Below are positions 25,783 through 32,721 of a stretch of 34,481 nucleotides of DNA, one piece after another; position 1 is the first letter of the stretch; every line of letters begins with the position of its first letter. The stretch is from Bacteroidetes bacterium ADurb.Bin139 (lineage in GTDB: Bacteria > Bacteroidota > Bacteroidia > Bacteroidales > UBA932). Below the pieces are notes generated by a model. It was not told the DNA's origin. It saw nothing but the letters and a program-made list of their open reading frames with translations, and did no database searches. The stretch covers positions 1 to 34,481 of the forward strand of contig MWDM01000018.1 of NCBI GenBank assembly GCA_002070565.1, given 5' to 3'. Both the position numbers and the translations under genes were made by a program.

Positions 25783-26648
25783 ATAAGTTACCGGTCATAC
25801 TCATCCTGGCCTTTCTGGCCACTGCCTGTGACAGGTTCAACCTGTGCAGGGAACAGGTACCCATTCACTTTGATGTGGCTTTGGTTCTGGACATTCATGT
25901 GAACAATCCCACGAAAGCCCCTGTGACAGCTCCGTCAGAGATGGGCCCCATTCAGATATGCCGCAAAGATGGCACTGTTGCCGACTATTCTTCGCTCAAC
26001 CAACCAACCCTTACCGGTACCGTCCAGGCAGACGGCCATGTAGTTCCATCCACACAGCAATACTATCTGAGTGACGGAACACCGGCAAATTTCATAGCAT
26101 ACCACCCGCAGGCCAATTCCATGAATGCAGGTGTGGCCAATTTCCGCATCACCGGGCAGGAAGACATCATGGCAGGGGTTTGCTGGTACGCCGGAAACGC
26201 AGAGTCTCCGGTCACCGTTTCTTTCACTTTCGGCCACCTGCTCTCCCAGATCAATTACCAGGTGATTGCCGAAAACCAGGCTTCTGCAGATGCCTGGGGC
26301 ACCATAACTTACATCAAGACAGTCTCGCCCACATCGCTGGATTTGACATTAAACAACCAAACCCTCACAGCCAACATCATTCCCCTGGACACCGCACTGC
26401 CTTCTTCCATAGGGAGTAACGCAACCCTTGGACTCACCACCACCCTGACTTCTGCAGGATCAGTCATGGTGATGCCGGGGAGTCGCCAGCTGATCCTTAC
26501 TGTTAAAACATCAAAGAGTGACGTTTTGACCATACCCACCAACCTCTGGTATCTTGCTCCCGGTAACATACATACAGTTACCCTCACTTTCAAGGGCAAT
26601 GCCCTGGGAATTCCCATCACGGCTACACTGACCGGTTGGCCGGAATAA
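25779..26648 (+). CDS. Fimbrillin-like lipoprotein, paralogue 4
   Basis: This 289-residue protein has lipobox LATAC (Cys17) and is the closest relative of paralogue 3. It shows VPIHFDV, NNPTKAP with Lys46, GPIQICRKDG, TGTVQADGHVVPSTQQYY, NFIAYHPQA, FRITGQEDIMAG, FTFGHLLSQINYQV, and the intact C-terminal strands NLWYLAPGNIHTVTLTFKG and ITATLTGW. The beta-rich composition and conserved positions place it in the fimbrillin family. Its ATG lies within the shifted-frame stop of paralogue 3, so its translation may depend on how often ribosomes change frame there. It ends 78 bases before the carboxyltransferase gene, which starts a new unit. Confidence 0.78.
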   Translation: MNKLPVILILAFLATACDRFNLCREQVPIHFDVALVLDIHVNNPTKAPVTAPSEMGPIQICRKDGTVADYSSLNQPTLTGTVQADGHVVPSTQQYYLSDGTPANFIAYHPQANSMNAGVANFRITGQEDIMAGVCWYAGNAESPVTVSFTFGHLLSQINYQVIAENQASADAWGTITYIKTVSPTSLDLTLNNQTLTANIIPLDTALPSSIGSNATLGLTTTLTSAGSVMVMPGSRQLILTVKTSKSDVLTIPTNLWYLAPGNIHTVTLTFKGNALGIPITATLTGWPE

Positions 26649-26691
26649 TTGGATTTTTCGTAAATATTGTGTGAATCTGCGGGAAATAGAT

Positions 26692-26699
26692 TAAATTCG
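26692..26699 (+). promoter_or_regulatory. Possible -7 box for the carboxyltransferase operon
   Basis: TAAATTCG differs from TAnnTTTG at one position. TTG at 26667-26669 lies 22 bases upstream as a possible -33 element. It falls between the fimbrillin array and the metabolic genes, where a promoter is expected. Confidence 0.3.
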
Positions 26700-26726
26700 C
26701 AGCTTAAATTCATAATGCTATCTGCT

Positions 26727-28511
26727 ATGTCTAAGAAAGAAATCAAGTTTTGTCTGCTGTACAGAGATATGTGGCAATCATCGGGCAAATATGTTCCCAT
26801 GGTCCATCAATTGAAACAATTCGCCCCGCTGGTTATTGAAATGGGTTGTTTTGACCGCGTAGAAACCAACGGAGGGGCTTTTGAACAAGTGAACCTGCTC
26901 TTTGGTGAAAATCCCAATATTGCTGTGCGTGAATGGACAAAACCCTTGCGTGCAGCCGGGATCCAGACCCAGATGCTGGAAAGGGGATTGAACGGGATCC
27001 GCATGTACCCTGTGCCGGCCGATGTGCGCCAGCTTATGTTCAAAGTCAAAAAAGCACAGGGTGTTGATATTGCCCGCTCTTTCTGCGGTCTTAATGACCC
27101 ACGCAACCTTGAACTTTCTGTCAAATATGCCAAGGAAGCCGGGATGATATCCCAGGCAGCCCTGAGTATTACACATTCCCCAGTTCATACGGCAGAATAT
27201 TACCTTTCCATTGTAGATGAACTGGTAAAATTCGGGACAGATGAAATTGCCCTCAAAGACATGGCCGGTGTGGGTCGTCCCACCATGCTGGGAAAACTCA
27301 CCCATGGCATCAAAACAAAATACCCCAACATACTGGTACAATACCACGGCCACTCCGGACCGGGCTTTTCCATGGCTTCCATGCTGGAAGTGGCCAAGGC
27401 AGGTGTCGACGTGGTGGACGTAGCCATGGAACCCCTGAGCTGGGGCATGGTTCATCCAGACGTGATCACCGTACAGGCCATGTTCAAGGATGCGGGTTTC
27501 AAAGTCAAGGAAATAAACATGAAAGCCTATATGGAAGCCCGTTCCATGACACAATCCTTCATAGACGATTTTCTGGGTTTGTTCATAGATCCGGGCAACA
27601 AGGTCATGACATCGCTTCTGGTAGGCAGCGGCCTTCCCGGCGGAATGATGGGTTCCATGATGGCCGATCTGAAAGGTTTCCATAACGCCATAAACATGGG
27701 CCTGAGGGCTTCGGGCAAGAAAGAACTTACCCTGGACAACCTGGTAACCATGTTATTCCAGGAAGTGGGATTTGTTTGGCCCAAACTGGGTTATCCCCCG
27801 CTGGTTACCCCGTTCAGCCAATATGTCAAAAATATTGCCCTGATGAACCTCATGCATATGCTTAAAGGGGAAGAACGCTGGAAAACCATTGACAAGAACG
27901 CCTGGGACATGATCCTGGGTTACACCGGTAAACTGCCGGGAGAACTTGCCCCCGAAATCCTCCAACTGGCCAAGGAACAAGGCAGGGAATTCTTCACCGG
28001 CAATCCGCAAAGCCAATTCCCCGATGCCCTGGAAGAATACCGCAAGGAAATGAAAGAAAACAAATGGGACTTTGGTAAGGACGACGAAGAGCTCTTTGAA
28101 CTGGCCATGCATGACCGTCAGTACCGTGACTACAAGAGCGGCATAGCCAAGGAACGTTTCCAGAAAGAACTGGAAGCTGCCCGTGAGAAGGCAAAAGCAC
28201 CCATCCTGGTGGAACGTCCTGTGATAGAAATGCCAAGGATAGATGTTGACAAGGTGTTGCAACAGTATCCCAATGCCCAGCCCATCCAGGCAGCGGCCAA
28301 AGGCCAGATGATCTGGGAAGTGGCTGTTGCAGGCGATTCCAAAGAACCTGTTGTTGGGACCAAAATCACGGAAGGTCAGATTCTGGGCTACGTGCAGACG
28401 TATTATGGAATGGAACCGGTTACGGCCCTTTCCTCCGGTAAATTGAATGTAATTTCTGCAAGGCAGGGTGCAATGGTAGAAAAAAATGAAATTATTGGCT
28501 TCATTGCGTAA
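26727..28511 (+). CDS. Oxaloacetate decarboxylase alpha / pyruvate carboxylase B-like carboxyltransferase
   Basis: The protein (594 aa from ATG 26727; ATG 26715 is an alternative) has a carboxyltransferase TIM barrel with the family site residues: R13-D14-x2-Q17 (YRDMWQSSGKY), Lys177 in ALKDMAG and the metal ligands H207/H209 in YHGHSGPG. A conserved helical domain follows (YPPLVTPFSQYVKNIA, GKLPGELAPEI, NPQSQFPDALEEYRKEM). The last ~65 residues resemble a biotinyl domain, but the EAMKM position reads QTYYG (residues 557-561), so the biotinyl lysine is absent and the biotin must come from another protein. Known relatives decarboxylate oxaloacetate, in some cases coupled to a sodium pump, or carboxylate pyruvate. 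The next gene overlaps by 26 bases. Confidence 0.85.
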   Translation: MSKKEIKFCLLYRDMWQSSGKYVPMVHQLKQFAPLVIEMGCFDRVETNGGAFEQVNLLFGENPNIAVREWTKPLRAAGIQTQMLERGLNGIRMYPVPADVRQLMFKVKKAQGVDIARSFCGLNDPRNLELSVKYAKEAGMISQAALSITHSPVHTAEYYLSIVDELVKFGTDEIALKDMAGVGRPTMLGKLTHGIKTKYPNILVQYHGHSGPGFSMASMLEVAKAGVDVVDVAMEPLSWGMVHPDVITVQAMFKDAGFKVKEINMKAYMEARSMTQSFIDDFLGLFIDPGNKVMTSLLVGSGLPGGMMGSMMADLKGFHNAINMGLRASGKKELTLDNLVTMLFQEVGFVWPKLGYPPLVTPFSQYVKNIALMNLMHMLKGEERWKTIDKNAWDMILGYTGKLPGELAPEILQLAKEQGREFFTGNPQSQFPDALEEYRKEMKENKWDFGKDDEELFELAMHDRQYRDYKSGIAKERFQKELEAAREKAKAPILVERPVIEMPRIDVDKVLQQYPNAQPIQAAAKGQMIWEVAVAGDSKEPVVGTKITEGQILGYVQTYYGMEPVTALSSGKLNVISARQGAMVEKNEIIGFIA

Positions 28512-29739
28512 AGTAAAGATTGCTCTGCATTGGCAGATACTGATAGGTGTTCTTCTGGGTATTTTATTTGGATTTGTTTTTCCGGATTATACCAATTACA
28601 CAAAATGGGCTGGTGACCTTTTTCTGAGGGGACTTAAAATGGTGGTTATTCCACTGGTTTTCAGTGCCCTTGTAATGGGAGTTACCAGTGTTGGGAAAGC
28701 AGCAGACCTGGGACGTATTGCCGGTAAAACATTTTCCTGGTACGTGACCACCACCCTGATAGCCTGTGTCCTGGGCCTGTTGCTAGTCAATTTATTCAAA
28801 CCGGGCGCTAATGTAGACCTGAGCTTGCAGGAAACAGTAACAGCGGCCGACCTGGCCGTAGGAAAAGTATCCTTTATTGACCAGATCATAGCCATTGTCC
28901 CGGATAACGTCATCAAGGCCATGGCAGACGGGAATATGTTGCCGGTGATATTCTTTGCCATCCTTTTCGGATTTTTTATCAACGTATCTTCCGATAAGTC
29001 ACGCATACTCCTGACAGACGTATTTAACGCCGTATATGAAGTGATGATAGCCATCACGTTCCTGGTCATCAGGTTTGCTCCCATAGGATTGTTCGGGGTA
29101 GCATCGGGCATGGTAGGGCCACTGGCCGGAGATTCCAAAGCCCTGGGTGTTATGTTCGGGAGTCTTGGCATTTATGCAGCCATCATTGCCGGTGGTTGCC
29201 TGGTACAGGGATTCTTAGTTCTTCCCGGGCTCTTCAAACTGCTCACTCGCAAGAATCCTTTTGCGCTCATGAAAATGATGGGTACGGCACTGGTCACCTC
29301 GTTTACCACGGCATCTTCCGCTGCCTCGCTTCCCATATCCATGCGGGATATCCATGAAAAAGCCGGGGTTTCCCAAAAAATTGCCGGTTTTTGCCTGCCC
29401 CTGGGAAATACCATAAATATGAACGGAACGGCCCTTTTTGAATGTGTGACGGCCATTTTCATTGCCCAGGCCTATGGCATTGAACTTACCTTAGTGCAAC
29501 AGATCATTGTAATCCTTACCAGTTTGCTGGCTGCCGTCGGGGCGGCCGGAATACCGCTTGCCGGGCTGGTCATGATGGCCGTTGTGCTGAATGCAGTAGG
29601 ATTGCCCCTGGAAGGCATAGGGCTGGTCCTTGTGGTACAACAACCCCTGGATATGATACGCTCGGCCGTCAACGTTTGGGGAGACATGACCGGAGCCGCC
29701 ATCGTGGCACACAGCGAAGGCGAAAAATTAAACTTCTAG
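28486..29739 (+). CDS. SLC1-type dicarboxylate/amino acid:cation symporter
   Basis: This 417-residue inner-membrane protein belongs to the GltP/GltPh/DctA family. HP1 appears as SFTTASSAASLP, the TM7 motif as NTINMNGTALFE, and TM8 as LDMIRSAVNVWGDMTGAA. Compared with GltPh as I remember it, the substrate-binding Arg (R392 here) and Asp (D389) are kept, which suggests acidic amino acids or C4-dicarboxylates, but NMDGT is NMNGT (Asn313) and the acidic residue four before D389 is Gln385. It overlaps the decarboxylase-like gene by 26 bases, so uptake of a dicarboxylate such as aspartate, malate or fumarate to feed that enzyme is a reasonable inference. Confidence 0.88.
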   Translation: MKLLASLRKVKIALHWQILIGVLLGILFGFVFPDYTNYTKWAGDLFLRGLKMVVIPLVFSALVMGVTSVGKAADLGRIAGKTFSWYVTTTLIACVLGLLLVNLFKPGANVDLSLQETVTAADLAVGKVSFIDQIIAIVPDNVIKAMADGNMLPVIFFAILFGFFINVSSDKSRILLTDVFNAVYEVMIAITFLVIRFAPIGLFGVASGMVGPLAGDSKALGVMFGSLGIYAAIIAGGCLVQGFLVLPGLFKLLTRKNPFALMKMMGTALVTSFTTASSAASLPISMRDIHEKAGVSQKIAGFCLPLGNTINMNGTALFECVTAIFIAQAYGIELTLVQQIIVILTSLLAAVGAAGIPLAGLVMMAVVLNAVGLPLEGIGLVLVVQQPLDMIRSAVNVWGDMTGAAIVAHSEGEKLNF

Positions 29740-29745
29740 GGAACA

Positions 29746-30864
29746 ATGAACTCCACCCTCATATGTCCCTCCTGCGGGATGCAGTACCCGGAAGACGAAG
29801 TTGCCTGGCGATGCCGTTGTGGCAGTTACCTTGATTTGGCGTTTACCCCCCGTTTTGACCCTGCCTGCCTGGAAGGACCGGAATGTTTCCTGCGCTACAA
29901 AAGTGTCCTGCCTTTATCTTTTCCCGAAAAGGCCTTTACTTTTGGTGAACGTTTCACCCCGCTGCATTCCATGGTATTTTACGGGGTGCCGGTGTGGGCC
30001 AAAATGGATTTCCTGCTTACCACCGGCTCTTTCAAAGACCGGGGAGCCTTTATGATGGTTAACAAATGCCGGGAACTGGGCATCACCAGGATCGTGGAAG
30101 ACTCCTCGGGGAACTCGGCCTGTGCCATGGCCGCCTATAGCGCGCTGGCGGGGATTGAAGCACACATTTTCATGCCCCGGGGAAATTCCTCGGCAAAGAC
30201 CGTACAGGTACGCACCTACGGAGCCACGTTGCACAAGATTCCGGGAAACCGTGCCGATTGTGCCCGGGCAGCCGAAGAAGCGGCCAAAAATTGTTATTAT
30301 GCAGCCCACACATGGAATCCCTATTTTCTGCATGGCACCAAAACCGTGATTTACGAAATCATGGAACAGTTCCTTTGGCAGGCTCCCGGTGTGATTATTG
30401 TTCCGGTGGGAAGCGGTTCGCAATTGCTGGGCATCTGGCTTGGGCTGCAGGAAATGAAAAAAGCAGGTGTTATAAGCCGATACCCGCGCCTGGTGGCGGT
30501 TCAGAGCGAACATTGTGCTCCGCTGAAAAACCACAGGGAAGGGCAGCTAACTCCCCAACTGCCCAAAGATCCGATCCTTGCCGAGGGTATTGCCATCCGG
30601 CAGCCTCCCCGGATGCGCCAGATCCTTGAAGCCATCAATGAAACCGGAGGGGAAACCGTTACAGTGACAGACCGTCAGATTGTGGATGCACTAAAAGCCT
30701 CGGCCCGCCAGGGAGTGTATATTGAACCCACTTCTGCAGCGGCGGTGGCGGCAGTGGAACACTACAAAGGAAGGCTGCACAAAGAAGACAGGGTGGTGGT
30801 AACCCTTACAGGCCACGGGCTTAAAGCCACTCCACGCATAGAACAAATTCTGGACAATAGCTGA
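29746..30864 (+). CDS. Threonine synthase-like PLP enzyme with N-terminal zinc ribbon
   Basis: The 372-residue protein starts with a zinc ribbon (C7-x2-C10, C23-x-C25) and continues as a fold-type II PLP enzyme: TTGSFKDRGAFMMV with Lys97 as the PLP Schiff-base lysine, EDSSGNSACAMAAYSA, the phosphate-binding glycine loop VPVGSGSQLLG, and a C-terminal TLTGHGLKA. The order matches the compact threonine synthases of archaea and some bacteria (phosphohomoserine to threonine). Bacteroidota more often carry the longer E. coli-type enzyme, and no thrA or thrB is nearby, so another beta-replacement or beta-elimination role is possible. It starts 6 bases after the symporter. Confidence 0.75.
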   Translation: MNSTLICPSCGMQYPEDEVAWRCRCGSYLDLAFTPRFDPACLEGPECFLRYKSVLPLSFPEKAFTFGERFTPLHSMVFYGVPVWAKMDFLLTTGSFKDRGAFMMVNKCRELGITRIVEDSSGNSACAMAAYSALAGIEAHIFMPRGNSSAKTVQVRTYGATLHKIPGNRADCARAAEEAAKNCYYAAHTWNPYFLHGTKTVIYEIMEQFLWQAPGVIIVPVGSGSQLLGIWLGLQEMKKAGVISRYPRLVAVQSEHCAPLKNHREGQLTPQLPKDPILAEGIAIRQPPRMRQILEAINETGGETVTVTDRQIVDALKASARQGVYIEPTSAAAVAAVEHYKGRLHKEDRVVVTLTGHGLKATPRIEQILDNS

Positions 30865-31490
30865 TGGAATCGTTCTCGTTCATACAATGGGCACTGGAAC
30901 ACCTGAATTACTGGACGGTGATGTTACTTATGACCATTGAGAGTTCTTTCATACCTTTTCCCTCAGAAATTGTAGTACCTCCGGCTGCATACCTGGCTGC
31001 CGCAGGGGAGCTGAATGTTTACCTGGTGGTTTTATCTGCCACCGCCGGGGCTTTGCTGGGCGCTTTAATCAATTACGGGCTGTCCATCTGGATTGGCCGT
31101 GCCATTGTCTATAAATTTGTAAATTCGCGGCTGGGGCATGCCTGCCTGCTGAATGAACAGAAAATGATCAAAGCAGAAAACTACTTTGTAAGGTACGGGA
31201 ATATATCAACCCTTGTGGGCAGACTGGTTCCCGGTATCCGTCAATTGATATCCATACCGGCCGGGCTGGCCAAAATGCCCATGGGACCCTTCCTGCTTTA
31301 CACAACCATCGGGGCAACCCTGTGGAACAGCATACTGGCCATCATCGGATATTCCCTGCACAGGGTAGTTTCCAAAGACCAGCTTATGGAAAAAGTGCAC
31401 CAGTACACTTCGCAGATCTCGTGGATACTGCTTGGGCTGGGAGTTATCGTGTTTGGGTACATTATCTGGAAAATGATTCGGAAAAAGTGA
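30864..31490 (+). CDS. DedA-family membrane protein
   Basis: DedA proteins are inner-membrane proteins with re-entrant loops; some members flip undecaprenyl phosphate or phosphatidylethanolamine. The 208-residue protein shows the two signature loops: ESSFIPFPSEIVVPPAAYLA near the N-terminus and FVRYGNISTLVGRLVPGIRQLISIPAGLAKM in the middle, with the conserved Arg-Pro-Gly-Arg set, and a C-terminal helix ending in a lysine-rich tail. The specific lipid substrate is not evident. The start overlaps the previous stop by one base (TGATG), so the genes are coupled. Confidence 0.9.
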   Translation: MESFSFIQWALEHLNYWTVMLLMTIESSFIPFPSEIVVPPAAYLAAAGELNVYLVVLSATAGALLGALINYGLSIWIGRAIVYKFVNSRLGHACLLNEQKMIKAENYFVRYGNISTLVGRLVPGIRQLISIPAGLAKMPMGPFLLYTTIGATLWNSILAIIGYSLHRVVSKDQLMEKVHQYTSQISWILLGLGVIVFGYIIWKMIRKK

Positions 31491-31491
31491 T

Positions 31492-32721
31492 ATGGACATA
31501 TTGATTATCCTGCTGCTCATCCTGCTCAACGGGGTCCTGTCCATGACAGAGATGGCCTTTGTGTCGTCACGCAAGTACAGACAAAAGGCAGATGACCGCT
31601 TTCTTTCCACCATCCAGATAGGGATCACCCTGATTGCCATTCTGACCGGCTTGTTTTCCGGGGCCACCCTGACCACTGAATTTGCGGCCATCCTGGCCCG
31701 TTGGAAACCCCTGGCGCCACATGCGAACTGGATTTCCAATGTGCTGATAGTTACGGTTGTAACATATCTCACACTGGTTGTAGGGGAGCTGGTTCCCAAA
31801 CGCATAGGCATGATAGCTGCCGATAAAGTGGCTCGTGCCATGTCCGGGCTTATGAAAGTGCTGCGCAAGATCACCTACCCCTTCGTATGGCTGTTGACCA
31901 AAAGCACCCATGGACTTCTCATGCTCCTGGGCATGGGCAATATCAAAGAAGCCAAGGTCACAGAAGACGAGATCAAAGCACTCATAGAAGAGGGAAAGGA
32001 GGATGGCGAAATACGGGAAGTGGAGCAGGAGCTGGTTGAGCGCGTCTTTAACCTGGGAGACCGCACCATTGAAACCGTCATGACACACCGCAGCGATTTG
32101 ATATGGCTGGATATTAACGACCCTATTGAAGTGAACCGGGACATCGTGCATGAAAACCTGCACGGAATATACCCCGTAGCCGACGAGGATCTTGACCAGC
32201 TCATGGGCGTTGTGTACCTGAAAGACCTCTTTGGCACCATGGATAGAAAAGACTTTGATTTGCGTTCTGTTATCCAGGAACCTTTTTTCATTCCCGAGAA
32301 CCTGAGCGTTTACGCCGCCGTGGAGCAAATGAAGCACAGCTACAGCAAATATGCGCTGGTAACCGACGAATTTGGCAGTATCCAGGGAATGGCCACCCAC
32401 TCGGACATAATGGAAGCCCTCATAGGAGAATTGCCCGAAAACAGGGAAGACCATGACATTATTTCCCGCGGGGATGGTTCTTACCTTATTGACGGTCAAT
32501 GTGATTTTTATGCCTTCCTGGAGCACTTCGACATGGAAGATCTGGCCGCAACGTATGATTACAATACCTTGAGCGGATTGATACTGGACAAGCTGGAACA
32601 CGTTCCTGTCACAGGCGAGACGTTCAAATGGGAAGGATTATCCATAGAGGTGGTTGACATGGATTTTGCCCGGATAGACAAGGTGCTGGTGCGGCCTGTC
32701 AAAAATACTTTCCAAGATTAA
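31492..32721 (+). CDS. CNNM/CorC-like (hemolysin-family) CBS-domain membrane protein
   Basis: This 409-residue protein combines an N-terminal DUF21 membrane domain (NGVLSMTEMAFVSSR, FLSTIQIGITLIAILTGLFSGATL, LTLVVGELVPKRIGM), a tandem CBS region (NLGDRTIETVMTHRSDLIWLD; FGSIQGMATHSDIMEALIGE), and a C-terminal CorC_HlyC domain (DGSYLIDGQCDFYAFLEHF, ETFKWEGLSIEVVDMDFARIDKV). Relatives are linked to Mg2+ or Co2+ transport or tolerance. The cytoplasmic loop between SSRKYRQKADD and RFLSTIQ is about 20 residues shorter than usual in the family as I know it. It begins one base after the DedA stop and overlaps the convergent patatin gene by 23 bases. Confidence 0.9.
   Translation: MDILIILLLILLNGVLSMTEMAFVSSRKYRQKADDRFLSTIQIGITLIAILTGLFSGATLTTEFAAILARWKPLAPHANWISNVLIVTVVTYLTLVVGELVPKRIGMIAADKVARAMSGLMKVLRKITYPFVWLLTKSTHGLLMLLGMGNIKEAKVTEDEIKALIEEGKEDGEIREVEQELVERVFNLGDRTIETVMTHRSDLIWLDINDPIEVNRDIVHENLHGIYPVADEDLDQLMGVVYLKDLFGTMDRKDFDLRSVIQEPFFIPENLSVYAAVEQMKHSYSKYALVTDEFGSIQGMATHSDIMEALIGELPENREDHDIISRGDGSYLIDGQCDFYAFLEHFDMEDLAATYDYNTLSGLILDKLEHVPVTGETFKWEGLSIEVVDMDFARIDKVLVRPVKNTFQD

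Noticed and set aside
26778..27683. Long antisense open frame opposite the carboxyltransferase gene
   Set aside because: The sense strand has all catalytic motifs of the family; the antisense product resembles nothing.
31567..32601. Long antisense open frame (344 codons) opposite the CNNM-like gene
   Set aside because: The opposite strand encodes a clear CBS/DUF21 protein; the antisense translation is rich in His and Gln without domain features.
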